A stretch of DNA of 64,000 nt from Ifrita kowaldi (GCA_013398055.1 VZRS01000290.1:186001-250000), one strand, 5' to 3'. Shown: positions 12,100 through 25,024, counted from the stretch's first letter. Notes: a model not told the origin generated them from the sequence alone. Program-made: numbers and translations.

Positions 12100-14880
12100 G
12101 GCAGGCAATATATTTATACATTGCATATCAGGAAGGATATTTGTTATCCTGAGCCATAACTGCAACTCTTTGCTGGCTACTGACCACCTGTGAACTCCCT
12201 CATCACAGCTGGGCCCCATCCTTTGAGGCAGCCCTGAAGGGAACTGCACTGCCCTGGATCACCAGTGGGATTGCCACAAAACCCAAATACATTCCTGGGG
12301 TGTATTCCCTCTGCTGGGAAAGGGGAGGGATTGTGGGAGTGTTGCTACATCCAGGATCCTGCAGCTAAACTGTGCAGTGCCCAGAAATCTCTGCAGGGTG
12401 GAGAGATCGTGGATAAAGTTGTCCATGGGGGGTACATGTTCTCCTCTGTACTACCAAAATCCTTTTCAGCAAGGACACCCAGCTTGTAAATTACCATGTG
12501 TTTTAGCCAAGATGACACAGCACTAATTCCAGGGGCACTGCAAACACAGAAGTTTTTGTAAGTTCAGTGGCAGCTTTACATATGGAGGGTCTGCTGAATG
12601 ACGCCCAGAGTGTGGGATCCATTCAGAGACAGAATTTCTTTTCTGTGTTAGATGGAGGTCTCATGCAACTCCTCTGCATTTGTACTGTGATACCTGACAC
12701 ACACACTGATCAATTTGCTGTTGTACAGTCAAAATAAATAATGGTTTTTCTCATTTATCATCATTTCTAGCTTATACTGTCAAGCTTCTTTAGAGCCTGA
12801 TACAAATCTCACTGTAACCACTGACAGGCCTCATGTTGACTCAAGCGGGCAGTGTGCCCTGCTGCTCTGTCCCATCACCAAAAACATGGTTAACAGAAGA
12901 AAATGAGGCTCTGGTCCAGTATTTCAGGGTGTTTGAGCAACTTGCTCTTACTCTGTACAGAGCAGGGGGAGGTGTTAACAAGCACCTCCATTGCAGCAGT
13001 GGACCCATATGAAGGGTTAGTACCATAATATGTGATATTGTAGATGTTAACTTTTGTTTTGAAATACAGAATGCCATCACATTCTGAAAAAAATGGTTTT
13101 GCACATTTTGAAGGGAGAAATATGGATTCAGTGAATTTCTTGCTAATTTAAATATTGATTGTTATTGATAGTGCATGCAGTTTTTAATGGTTAAGAGCAG
13201 AATTAAATTACAATTAAACTTCTTTGTGTTCCTTTAGTTATGTATTTTTTTCAAAACTAGCATTAATGCCATGGACTTATAAACAGATTGGTAAACTTTT
13301 TTTTTTTTTTAAATGTTTTAGACAAAGACTCTATTCTATTTTACTTCTGACACAGCAAACTGAGATTTGTGGTCAACTAGTAACCAGCTTCATGGACTAA
13401 TCCACCTTAAGGCTAGCAAAAGGGTTTGTTAATTTTCCTGGGAAATAAGGTTTCTTTAATTCACATATCTACATATGGTAGATATGATTCTTTCATTTGC
13501 TATGGCATTTGATAAAATCCTACTTTTATAAATGATGCATCTGCTTTTAATGTCTTAAATCCTGTGATTGAATAGACAAATCTTCCCCCTTGTCTTGGGT
13601 TTTTTTTTAATATTTAAAAGGCCTTACTGCCTTAAACATACATCAAGAAACATTGTAATAGAGAAATACACTTTTAAGACAAAGTGACAGATTTACATAT
13701 CTGTGTGATGTGACTCTCCTGACAACCAATAAAGGTATTATATTGATGAAGTGAATATGTTCTCTATCTGGTCATTTTCAACTGGAAACTAATAACCAGC
13801 ATCACCGTATCAGGCATGCAATAACCTGGGTTAAAACTAGGTTCATCAAATAAATCACTCAGGAATTTTTCTATTTCTTTCGCAAGACATGTTGCACATC
13901 TGCTTAGTGAAAGGAGGAAAGAAGCAATATTTCTTTGATCAAAGTCTTTTTTAATATCCTTGTATCTGTCCTTTGGGAATGCTATCTCTGGACTTCGGCC
14001 GGGCAGAGACGCTCAGCATCTCCTGAAAGGTGCTAAGCACCCTTTTACTGCCATCCACTGCAGCAGGAATATTCTGTTCCTCGCAAGACAGGGATCTTCC
14101 AGAACATTTGCTGATGCTACATTACTTCCTAATGATCCAGGGAATGACATAACTTCAGCATCTCTAAAAACAAAACTCAAGGTGTTTTTAATGAGTCCCA
14201 GTTTATATCAACAGCTTTCAGGGGGAATAAAAAATAATAAAAAATTCTTAGGCTGAAAAGAATACCGTATTAAATTTACCCCTAGCCTCTATCTCATAGA
14301 CATGAAACACCTATACATATGTAGAAATCTCTAAGAAACACTTTGAAAAGCTACTTTGTGCTTTTAACTTTTTATGAAGTCTTATTAATATCATTTAGGG
14401 TAGCCATGTGGCTGCCTTGCTGCCTGGCCTCTTTTACTGTAGGCTTGGCAGTTGTTACCCCGAGCACCACACATGTGCGGCTGGAGCTGAGCGTGGGCAG
14501 CGGCCATTTCACTGGGGCGGCTGGGTTTTGTCGTATTTCAAACTGGCAACCCTAATGCCTCTCCTCATGGGATTCAAATCCTGTATGAAATTCCAGAGTC
14601 GAGCCAAGGCCTGGTTTGGCACAGGCAAACCAGGGTTTTTTTCAGGTGAGGATGATTGCAGAAGCATATATGGGGGACTTCTAATGTGCTTCCATTTCTT
14701 CTGGAGCCACTGCGAGTTGGGGCAGGACTTGAGGATTTGCAGGATCAAAGTGTTAAAGTGCAGCCCCCTCCCACGCTCCTGCTATGGATAGAGGGCTTTT
14801 CCTTGATTGGGTGGTAGATGATACCCACCAGAGCCCAGACTTGCCTGGTTTCAGGTCAGGCAAGTGGTTGAAGACAGGCA
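12100..14880. other. Non-coding unique DNA
   Basis: No gene recognised. It contains a T14 run near 13297-13310 and a perfect short inverted repeat at 13464. The frames at 13960-14256 and 14408-14791 (98 and 127 codons) show no family resemblance. Confidence 0.5.
13464..13486. repeat. Perfect 9-bp inverted repeat, 5-bp spacer
   Basis: CATATCTAC and its exact reverse complement GTAGATATG flank ATATG, read directly. It is AT-rich, so a chance origin is possible. Confidence 0.85.
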
Positions 14881-15231
14881 GTGAAGCTGGTGAAGGTTCT
14901 GGTAAATATGTCCTGTGAGGAGCAGCTGAGGGAGCTGGGGGTGTTTAGCCTGGAGAACAGGATGCTCAGGGGGGACCTCGTTGCCCTCTACAATTCCCTG
15001 ACAGAAGGCTGTATTGAGGTGAGGGTTGGTCTATCCTGCCATGTCTCAACTGAAAGGATGAGAGAAAATGGCCTGAAGTTGCATCAGGGAAGGTGCAGAT
15101 TCAATATTAGGAAAAAATGTTCACTGGAAGAATGTTTACACTTTCAGTTGCCCAGGGTGGTGGTAGAGTCACTGTCTCTGGAAGTGTTCAAGAGGCTTCT
15201 GGATGTGGCACCTGGGGACATAGTTCAGGGG
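14881..15231 (+). pseudogene. CR1 ORF2 C-terminal remnant
   Basis: One frame stays open for about 117 codons and carries recognisable CR1 ORF2 C-terminal pieces: LRELGVFSLEN, LRGDLVALYN, NGLKLHQGR and VVVESLSLEVFKRLLDVA. A small internal loss removes the region that normally lies between the FTE-like and LPR-like motifs but keeps the frame. The reverse-transcriptase core and endonuclease are absent, so no activity is expected. The open frame is probably luck in a young or slowly decaying copy. Confidence 0.75.
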
Positions 15232-15312
15232 TGATGATGGTGGTGCTGGGTTTTGACAGGCGGACTAAATGAGCTTGAAAGTTTCTTCCAACCTTGATGG
15301 TCCTGTGATAAC
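14881..15312 (+). mobile_element. CR1 LINE 3' fragment
   Basis: The segment covers the last part of the CR1 reverse-transcriptase ORF and the 3' UTR. It shows the characteristic GAGGGAGCTGGGGGTGTTTAG, GGTGGTAGAGTCACT and TCTTCCAACCT blocks in order, then a degenerate tail around CCTGTGATAA. Family knowledge places these blocks at the 3' end of avian and other sauropsid CR1 elements, which are usually 5'-truncated as here. The flanks show no obvious target-site duplication. Confidence 0.92.
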
Positions 15313-16659
15313 ATAGAGAGGGAAAATGGCAGCTACATTGCTTTTCTTTATCCTAGAGCTTGCTAGGCGGTAAATGTGGCAGAGAAGGACCCGGAAGTGC
15401 CTCAAAGAACAGCCTTTTGGCATCCTGATGTATTCCAGACCCACAGTCCCACAAAATCCTGGACCCCTTCTACCTCTCCATGATGCCACGGAAGAGGCAA
15501 AGCCCTGCAGGAAGCACAGGTCAGGTCTGCTGGAGACTCCTGGGTTTCTATAATCTATTTTCCTTTTTATGGCAGGGTAGAGCAATACAGACACAAGCCA
15601 AAAATAATTTGGATAGGAGTTGGTTTCACAGACTTAAGGCCAAATTCTCAAAAAACTTTTTAATTAGACAGTATGGGCTTGGTGTCACTTTTCTTGCTGC
15701 TCCCTAGGTGCTACCTGAGAGTCAGGTCTCACGCAAATTGTAGTGAGATGTGTTACAGGCCCAGCACTGCACTTCTAGGTAGGGCCTGTGGCCATAAAGT
15801 CACCCTACACTTTTCATTATAAAGCACCATATCCATCAACCACACGGGCAGACTTTTTGTCTCTTTCAGGTGTCTTACTTGGGCTTGGAGTTTTGGGTGA
15901 GATTATGGTACAAAAAATTCAACAGGGACTTCTTTCTGTAGTAAAGGATGTGTCTCCTGCAATTTTGAGCAAATCCGTGCCCACTCAGCTTTGGCATAAC
16001 TGTGAACCTCAGTGGTTTTTCTTACGAGAGTCTGGTTAGTGCTTCAGGATTCTCCCCAGTTAGCAGCTCACATGCAGCTGGACCCTCTTATGAAATAAGG
16101 AGAATATTATAAGGAGAAGAGATGTTAGGGCATAGAAGCAGACAGACCTTTAACTATTTTTCTGCTAGATCCTGCCTTTTTATAGGAATATAGAAATATA
16201 TAAATAAATAAAAGTGCAAATCTACTCTGTTGGCAACAAATAGGTGGGAAACCCACCCGCTAAGCTGAGTTCTCAGCCCTCTCTTAAGGCTGAGCCATAG
16301 ATGGGATAACAATCTCCCAGTTCTATTTATTGTATCAGCTACAAAATTGACAAAACATATAATGTAAAATCAAAGTAAAATCCACTCAGTTTGTACGACT
16401 AATAGTATATATGAGATACAAGTAACACACAGGAAACAATATAATTAAGTTCATAATCCATTTAAATTCATTTAATCTATATTTTCACTTAAACAGCTCT
16501 TAAATGATAGTATTTTAAAGACAGTGTAATTTTCAAAATAAACTGTTAGATAACATAACATCCAAGCAAAAGCAGACATGAACTGGAAATATTTTTTTAT
16601 TGCATATGCCTGTGTGTTTCATGCCAATTCAGCCGAAAAAGTACCACTTAAGGCAGCAG
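15313..16659. other. Non-coding unique DNA
   Basis: No gene recognised. The 15265-15707 frames on both strands overlap each other and the CR1 end. The 16190-16220 stretch is A/T low complexity. Confidence 0.5.
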
Positions 16660-16880
16660 TACCCAAGTGTAAGGTGTTTGGGTGAGTGCGTCGGAATAAT
16701 TTGTGGTACCATGTTTACTACCACAAACTGAAATTCAGCGTGGTGCTCACGAGAAGATTTCCACCCCATCTAAGATCCGAAGTTAATTCCCAGTGCTACT
16801 GATTCCACAGGGCTTCTATCTTTGTTCAGGAGATAAGCGGGATTGAAAAGCTCCCGGCAACTTGACTAGGGCCCAGCAGT
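16660..16880. promoter_or_regulatory. Candidate regulatory element with RUNX/FOX motif palindrome
   Basis: A compact non-repetitive block holds an exact 9-bp inverted repeat, TTTGTGGTA at 16700-16708 and TACCACAAA at 16719-16727. Each arm contains a RUNX core (TGTGGT on opposite strands), and the 10-bp spacer holds TGTTTAC, a forkhead-type core, at 16712-16718. Several CpGs survive in the block (near 16689, 16692, 16738, 16750 and 16778). Motif assignment rests on known binding consensus; function is inferred. Confidence 0.35.
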
Positions 16881-19800
16881 TTTGGATTAATTTCACTCAA
16901 AGATTTTCCTTAACTGGATGTCATACAACTTTTAAAAAGTAGCTTGCCACTGAAAAAGGATCTACAGGATCACAGAACTAGCATGACTTTTGGGAGAAAA
17001 GGAGAAAGACCCACTTATTTTGACCTGGAAGTAAAAGGTGGTTGGTTTGGCACCATGGTGAAAATATCTGTGTGCATCTGCATAAACAGCAGAATGCAGT
17101 TACCTGAGGAGTGGAAAAGTGGGAATATTTGCCTATTTGTTGACAGCAGCATCTCACGACAGAGGCAGCTTCCGTCAGTGCTCCGAGCTTAAGTTGTATT
17201 TATTAAAAACTAGTAGTTGTACCGGTAGCTTCCTTTGTTTTCTAACTCCTGAACATAAAAAGCAAATGTGAATCAACCTCTTTAAATTAAATATGAGAAA
17301 CAATTACCTTTTGACAGTTTAATTGCATTCTTCCTCCAATATGGCATTCTAAACAAGATACCACATGTATTTAGCATGCTGATTATATTTTTAGATTGTT
17401 TTGCAATTAAGAAAGTATCCCTAAAAGAGATAAAATAATTGGTTGACTAAATCACTATTTCTTGAGGGAACAATATTAAGAAATGAATGTTGAATGGCTA
17501 TATCCATAATAATTAGCTTTTAAATCACTGCTTAAAGGTTTTAGGTTTTAGCCTTCAAAATTGTATCTGTCATTCAATTTGCTGCGCATTATTCAACTTT
17601 GCTTATGTAAAAAAAGGAAAAGATCCAACTACTGCCAACAAAACAGCCTTCAGTGTAACTGACAGAATCTCATGACTTTCAATGGCAAAAAAAACCCAGG
17701 CACCCAAAATGTCTTTCATCAGCACTGTCCTGATGTCTGTGTCTCTGATGGTCATTGTGCTACTGATTTTGAAAACAGAAAAAAGGATACTCACTTCTTT
17801 CAATCACTGACTATTCAAGCACGTTCCAGCTTCTCTAGAGTGGAGGGTGACCTTCGCATTGCTTTTATTATTTTGTGTAAGTCACTTTCTTACTTTTTTT
17901 GATTAAAAAAATGAAGATGAAATACCAAGAGGTTTCATGAGGTTTCTGTCATTTTCCCTCAACAGTTGATTGAAATAGGATGGTGGGATCTGAATTTGAA
18001 AATGTACACCCCCATTCCTCAGGTTAAAACAGCCTCTGGTTGACAATCTTCCCAAATTTCATTAAAAAAAAATTAATCTAGTTAAAAGATGCACATTGGA
18101 ATCAAACTTCCTATTCTGTTGGAACAAAATTGTGTTTATAATTATCATTTCAATCTCCCAAACATCCTATTTTATTTCTGAAATATATTTTTGTCTTTTC
18201 TTACTGACAACAAACTAAAAAAAATCATCTCACTTTCTTCCAGTGAAGTCAAGGCAAGTTTTTATTCTGAGCATTTTCTATGTAAATTTGTGCAAAGTCA
18301 AGTCAGTATTCAGAGAAGACACACAGTAGGCTCATGATTCACAACAAGACCATATGGAATTTCCTGGAATTTGATTTTGAGATACCAAATAAAATTGTAT
18401 TTAGAAGGAGGAAAGTGAGAGGCTGAACTGCAGCTGAGTCTGAAGAAACAGTGCTGAGACTTTTCACTAGGAATATAAAGTTTGACCTGTTGGCAATGCT
18501 CTTTAAGGTGCATTGATTTCATACATTTCCTACTGAGGTGTACACAAAAATATGTGGGTAGAGATGCCAGTAGTTCATGGATGAGTGATTTGTGAGGGGA
18601 AAGAGAGGTGAGCCCAAACATATGGGACAAAGTGAAGAAGACATGCTGGTGAGAAGCAGAGTGCAACAATGCTGAAGGGTCTAATCAGCTGAAAATGTTC
18701 CCAGTGCTAGTGCAGAGAGGGTCTGTTCCAGCAGGTTTAAGAACAGGAACCAGATAGGTGGGGAGAGAGAATTGGGATTGCCATAGGCACAGCTGGAATG
18801 AGCCCACAGGCATTTCAGCACACAAGCTCACAGCATCACACTTTCCTATTCTTCTGTAAAAGGCCTGAGAACGCATGATCCCCACTGGCTGTTGAAATAA
18901 ATGCCTTTCAGTACTGTGGTGCAGTGTAATCCTATAAAATAACGGGCAAATACAGGGTAACAAGAGATCTTTATTTAGTGCATAGCCCCAAGTGCAAGGT
19001 CCCAGAGAAACAGCAGGGTAACGAAGTGTACCTCATCACGTGCAGGAAATAATTTCAGAACTGTTTCCAAACTGGGATTTGGAAAGAAAGAAGGGGTGGC
19101 AAGATACAACCATGAGCTCTTTCCACCCGGCATTGCTGAGCTGTGAAAATCCTGCAGGAAGTCATGATAGGAACTTGAAAGAAGGCAGCACACCTTGTAC
19201 CTGCTTCTGGCTTTTCAACACCAGCTGTGCCAGTTCAGGGTATTGCTCCCCCACAGACCTCACCAAGCTTGAGATGATGGTTCTGTGTTTTACAGGCTGA
19301 GACCTGACCCATCTCCTCTTTAATTCAAAGGCTGATCCCTGATTGCAAATTGTCAAAAACAGCTCCAGCATTGCAGTGGCTGGAGTTGGAATAGTTACAC
19401 CAAATGAGCTTTTGGGTTTTGATGGCAGCTTATCAATAGCTGAGCGAAGATAGCTTCTTCCATGCCAGCTGCTGCGTGGCAGCACCAGCATCTAACTCCC
19501 ATGGAGTTACATCCAGCAAACCCCTAAACCATCCTGCACCTTGTGCTGCCCCAGCCTGGCTGCTATTCCAGACAGGGTACTAGGTCGCACGAAATCAGCA
19601 ATGAGATCACCAACAAACTTAGTGCAGGGTTGTGGAAACCCATAAGGCCTGGAGTGCACAGTGAAAGACAGAAGAGAAAGGAAGAAACAAGGGTTAGATG
19701 AGCTCAGCTATCCCTTCCTCACACTGCACTGGTAAGTTTTATCCAGTGCAACACAGACTCCAAGTTCCAGCTGTTTCTGGGACACAGTGGAACAGGTAGA

Positions 19801-21413
19801 TTGATGGACAAATTTATTCCTTTTGACAAAGAGCAAACAGTCATGAACCAGATCCCAGCACTTCAAGAGTCCTATCACCAAGATCCCTCTAAAGGGGTGG
19901 AGACAGGGAGGCAGCTCAGGTGAGATTCCTGCCTCTGTGCCCTGCCTACAGGAACCAGGCAAATGGTTTCTTAACAACGTGCTTAAGGCAAGGGTCTAAA
20001 GCAAGTGGGAATGAGCCTGGGTGCCAGTGGCCACCTGGAGATGCAGGAACAGCAGGCTGATGCTTTCATGGACCTGTTCCTTTCTACAGCAGCCATAAAA
20101 TGGAATGAATTTATGGATCTGTAGCATGTTGCTGGGATTCCTCCCCCAACTCTCTTAATTGAACAGATCTGATCCAGCCTAAGTACGCTGTGGAAGAAAA
20201 AGACTAGGGGAAACTCTAGTTCAGGTTTAAACTTTAGACTTTGACAACAGGCAGTTTTTGGCACAGAGGAGAGATTTAAAATGAGCACAAATTGGTGAGC
20301 TGAGGATTGAAAAAGGGGGCAAATTATTGAGATTCGGGTCAGATATTTTGGGGAAAACAGACCAAAAATAATATCTATTCTAAGGAAAAATACTGATAAA
20401 CTCTGGAATTACAGGGCAACTCTTTCTTCTTTTTCCTAACAGTCTGGAGTATGCCTTGTAGCTCATCATATTTTTGGCTTCTGGCACATATTTTATTAAC
20501 TTCCATTATGTACAGAAACAAAACAGACCACTATTTCAAAAAAATGCTGTGAGTAAAAAAAGAAATATAATGGCATATTCAAAGAGTAATTAAAGAGTCT
20601 CTTAAGAAAGTTAACAGCTGAGAAGAGTTTGAGAGACTTTTGCACACAAATATATCAGAAAAATATGAAGCCATTTGCATCCACATTTGTCAGCCATGTG
20701 AATTCCCCGGAGATTTAGTTTAGCTTCTCCATTTAAAGCATTACAGATACTGAAAACTGGGGACTAAAAATTTGGCTTGCTATCAAACCCAAGTTTCAGT
20801 TTAGATGATGCAGGAGAAACCAACAGAATCAGACCTCCCTTAACTCACTCCAGTCTGCTCAATTGCTGTCACCAGTAGAAATTGCTTCATATGACAAAAC
20901 CCTTTAAGCCCAACACCTGATAAAGATGCCTGCAAAGCTAAGAAACCATAAAACTATCAGCATAAGACAAATAGTGTTAGGGGCAAGAGATATCCAGGAA
21001 GACAGGTTTGGGTTTTTTTACATTCCTGCTGTTCCACAGATCTGGTCTAATCTGAGAAACTTGTAGGTGACACACATATTACAAAAAAGCATGGGCATGC
21101 AATGTTATCAACTGCCTTGTGATCATGGAGTGAGACTACCAGCATGGTAAACCCTGGTACTGCTGGCATCGGTGTTGCTGCTCCCGTTACTCTTTCATAG
21201 TGAGCCCTTTGCCACACACACCAAGCCCTGTCTGCTCCTCAGGTGTAATATAGGCTCAAGATGTTCTGGAGAATATTCAAGACAATCCCCAGTAAATTTA
21301 GCAAAGTCCTGTGGAAGAAATGTGCCCAAGGCAGAAGGCCTGTTTTTAGAAGTCATGCAAGATGGAGGAGGACAGGGCCCAAACCTGAAAGCGTATTAGA
21401 TAATAAAGACATG
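16881..21413. other. Non-coding unique DNA
   Basis: No gene, RNA or transposon recognised. Open frames reach 119 codons (18310-18669, minus) without family resemblance, and several on opposite strands overlap. A GC-richer portion lies at 19100-19560. Confidence 0.5.
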
Positions 21414-21712
21414 ATCATAGAATCACGGAATGTATTGGGTTGGAAGGGACCTTAAAGGTCATCTAGTTCCAATCTCCTGCCATGGGCAGGGACATCTTTC
21501 ACTATACCAGGTCGCTACAAGCCCCATCCAACCTGTCCTTGAATACTTCCAGCGATGGGACATCCAAAACTTCTCTGGCACTATTCCAGTTCCTTACCAT
21601 CCTCACAGGGAAGAATTTCCTCCTAATACCCAATTTAAATTTATCCTAGTCCAGCTTAAAACCATTCCCCCTTGTCCTATCAGTGCATGCCCTTGCAAAA
21701 AGTCCCCATAGA
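21414..21712 (-). mobile_element. CR1 LINE 3' fragment, reverse orientation
   Basis: It begins with the reverse complement of the CR1 tail (ATCATAGAATCACGGAATG) and continues through GGTTGGAAGGGACCTTAAAG, CCTGCCATGGGCAGGGACAT and the GAATTTCCTCCTAATACCCA block. It ends within the C-terminal ORF2 region near 21712. Order and orientation fit a 5'-truncated CR1 inserted on the minus strand. It is well preserved relative to the 14.9-kb copy. Confidence 0.95.
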
Positions 21713-21929
21713 AATAAATTATCTTTTCATATAAAAATCTTCTAAAGCCTTTTTTCAGAAGAGTAATAGAACTGCCAGTCCAACACCTGCAGGGTTGGAA
21801 ATAATTTACTTAGCCTTGCCGACTTTGAGGCAGGTTCTTCATTTGATGAATGGCCCAATTAAACATCTGTTAATCACTACGTTATCTCGAGGTGGAATAC
21901 CTACTTCTATCCCCTCTCCCTGCCAGATA

Positions 21930-22092
21930 ACATCGGGCAGCCCCCAGGACAGCAGTGGGCAGCCCAGCAGGGCTCGGAGGAGGTGGCCGGGGCACAGAGC
22001 CCGCGGCCGCCCGCCCCAGGCAGCGGCTGTGGGGCTGTGCCTCCCTCCCCCTCCACACAACCTCCCCGTAACCTCGGGCTCCTGAACCCCCG
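21930..22092. promoter_or_regulatory. Small CpG-rich patch
   Basis: Eleven CpG dinucleotides fall in about 160 bp of GC-rich sequence, including GCGGCCGC at 22003-22010, inside otherwise CpG-poor DNA. It is too short for a classical CpG island but abuts the motif-dense block that follows. It could be a lncRNA or enhancer-RNA promoter, or an enhancer core. No TATA box is evident. Confidence 0.4.
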
Positions 22093-23240
22093 TGTACATT
22101 TTAGGCCTTGATAATAAAGCAACATCTGCAAACTTACAAGTGCTTTACTCGAGTTAATTGAGTAAATTGAAGCAAGCTGTGGTGCAGGGGTGATCTATGA
22201 TCCCAGGTTGCGGGCCGAGAAGGGAGACAACAGATTTACTGCAAAGACAGTGGGCGGCCTTTTGTTCAGGCCCTGGTTCACGGGAAGTTTGAGGTCACGA
22301 GGGATTAAAATATCTTCAGAAACAAATGGAATAATTTGGCTGAAATATAAGGCACGCAGTGCCAGCTCATGCCAGGAAACCAGGGGTGATTTATGTGGCT
22401 TCAATCCAACACATTTTTCTGATATCTGCCCCATTAGGTTGAATTTATAGATTTTTGGGAGAATATGTATCCTCGTCTCTCCTGTTCTGACATGTTTGTG
22501 CTCTGGGGAGCAGTTCCAAGGATTGCAAAATAAACAAAAGGGTGCATTACCTTGCATTCACAATGCTCTGTTCGCATCTCAGGGGAGGAAAAAGAAAAAA
22601 AAGATAAGGAGGAAAAAAAAAGAAACCAAACCAAACCAAACTCTCAGCCTCCCATTTACTATACTTGTTTGGGAATTACTTATTAAAAAAGACATTAAAC
22701 AGGTAATGCTCTTTCTCCTATAATCTGTACAAGTCATTAAGTTTAAGTACAATTCGCCACCTTGAAGCAATTGGATACATTGTAATTTGTTTTATGGTCT
22801 CGCAGATGCAAGGTATTTGCCGAGCTATAAATACATAAAAGTGGTTTATACCAGCAGCCCATACCCTGCACGAGTTAGGCAGGGAGAGCCTCTCCAGGTT
22901 TCCCTATTCCCAGGCACACACACACACGCGGCGCACGCGGGCTTGTGCGCTCTGTTTATTTTTTTCTTTTTTTTTCCTGTTTTCTAAAGCCTGACTCACT
23001 TTTAGTGGGATATATTGTCCCTTTTGTAGTTTCTCTGCTGCTTTATTAAATCCCAGATTCCTTACAAAACTGTACAATTTTAATAACACAAATCCACGCA
23101 GGCCATAAAGCTGTCGAAATGTACATAGCACCAGCCGTGATCAGCTGCAGTGATATCATCAACCCTGATTAGCCAGGGCCGGTCACGCGACAAGGTTTTA
23201 TTACAAGTGTCATTTACATTTTTGACAGTTTTACAAGGCT
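22093..23240. promoter_or_regulatory. Candidate enhancer cluster (homeodomain, TALE, NR motifs)
   Basis: This is a long non-coding stretch of complex sequence. Visible motifs include AGGTCA at 22292-22297 (nuclear-receptor half-site), GGATTA at 22302-22307 (OTX/bicoid type), CAGCTG at 23142-23147, TGATATCA at 23151-23158, TTTTATTAC at 23196-23204 (posterior HOX type) and TGACAG at 23223-23228 (MEIS/TGIF type). A purine simple tract interrupts it at 22581-22641. Open frames of 66-120 codons on both strands overlap and look incidental. Conservation is inferred from character, not measured. Confidence 0.35.
22581..22641. repeat. Purine tract plus (AAACC)n
   Basis: About 45 bp of almost pure A/G on the plus strand is followed by four copies of an AAACC unit. 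It is low-complexity DNA inside the candidate regulatory block. Confidence 0.8.
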
Positions 23241-25024
23241 TAATGGCTTTGTATTAAATACATTGTGTTTCAAGGAAACTGACAGTTCAGGGTATCTTGT
23301 AAATACAATGCTGTGGCATTTCCTCCGAAGCAATGCTGAGGAAAAATGAAACATCCAGTATTTCTCCTGTAAACATGGATGTTTAGCCAAAAACAAAAGT
23401 TGACCCGAGCCAAAGTTTAAGTCCAAGTATCAAAAACAAGCTAAGAAAAAATATTTTGGTTTGTCTTTTTTAAAAAAATATATATCAAGCAACAGATGTC
23501 TTGTAACATGCTAAAACTTTTTGTAGCAAAAGCATTTAGCAATCACTGAAACACCTGAGGCATGTTCCCCACAGAAATTAATGAGAAAACGCTCTTTGCA
23601 AAAGTTTCCTACAAAAACCTGATTTATTGTTTGGTTCTCTTACAAACAAAAAGCACTGCCTGGGGACATTAAAGTATTTCTGAACTTATTTACCAAGGTG
23701 GTATCCACTTTTAATCTCATGAGGAAACCTTTCCTAAGATAATTGTTTCTCATATGTTTTCATCAGAAATGAGGATGAAATTCACACTATTACCTCTGTT
23801 TCTGCTTGGATTTTGGGGTTCACTTGGGCCTCAGATAGAGATGATTGGAAGAAAACATCTTTGAATGGCAGTAAGTCAAAATCCAAATTAAAATCCCTAC
23901 TTTTTGGTATAGAACAGTCACTTCAGAAATTAAAAGGAATCCCTCAACCTGAAAACCACCTTGACTTGAAGCAGATAGGCATTTTCACAGCAAAACCAAG
24001 AGCACACTGACCATTTAAGACCTGTGCATCAAGCGTAACTTCCCCCCCCCACAGAGTATCTACTTATGTAATAATTCTCCAACTGATTAAATTTGTACAA
24101 CCTGTTATTTACTATATGAATTAGGTTATTAATCCCAGATGTATTTCATTCACCGCTGTTCCTGTGCCAGTTTCACAGCAAACAGCACAAATATCCCTTA
24201 TCATTTACACACACAGGTTTTATTAGCTTGACTATATCAGCATAATAAAACTGGTACAGTCTCTTTATATAACAGTCTTTTCTTTATGTGGTAACCAGTA
24301 TGAATTTACTTACACCAGTGGAAATTCTGCCATTACCAGTGGAAGGAACGCTTTTGCTGCTGCACCAGAAGACACACTAAAGATTAGCTATTTAGGTTAA
24401 ATAAATGAACAGTGGCAAAGCAATACTCTCAAATGAAATATCAAAACCACCATAAAAGAATTAGCTTACCTTAAATATTAAAAGACTGATGTTGTTTCTT
24501 TCTCCAGCTTGATGTGAGTAAAACATTAGAGCTGTTCTCATGCTTTTTGAGTGTAAAGTTCCTTAAAGTCTAAATTCATTAAGAAAACAATAATTAAATA
24601 TATGATCACTTACCATCTTTGATGATATCAGGGAGCAGTAATGCAGCTGCTGTCTTGTTTTGCCACAAACACACATATAATTCGTTTCAACTTTAGATAG
24701 TTTCTAGAGACAATTCTGGCATGTCCTTGTATTTATTACCATGCACTTTTCAACCACCCTATTGATGACTTAAATAGGCTCAGCCATTTGATTCACGCTA
24801 ATTCTGCACACATCATTTCAGGATGTCTGTGGCCCATATCCAGATGATCTACTGAACAGATAGTTCCCAATGCAAAAGTGCTACAGTGTCCATAGAAATT
24901 ACCCCCAAATGCTGTAAAAGTACAAGAGGAAGACAGGTCTTTGGGATAAATCATGGTAGAGTACTTTTAGTAAAGTAAATCTGTCATTGCTTGCCCAGTG
25001 AAGCTTGAAGGCTGTTGTGTCTGT
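23241..25024. other. Non-coding unique DNA
   Basis: No gene recognised. A run of nine C at 24042-24050 is followed directly by ACAG, which resembles a splice acceptor, but no coding frame follows it convincingly. Confidence 0.5.

Noticed and set aside
20673..20680. ATTTGCAT octamers (also near 33376, 52527 and 63799)
   Set aside because: Four exact octamers on both strands are only slightly above chance expectation for this length and AT content.
22348..22357. TAAGGCACGC, the first ten bases of mature miR-124
   Set aside because: The match stops after ten bases apart from GTG, and no complementary arm forms a precursor hairpin upstream.
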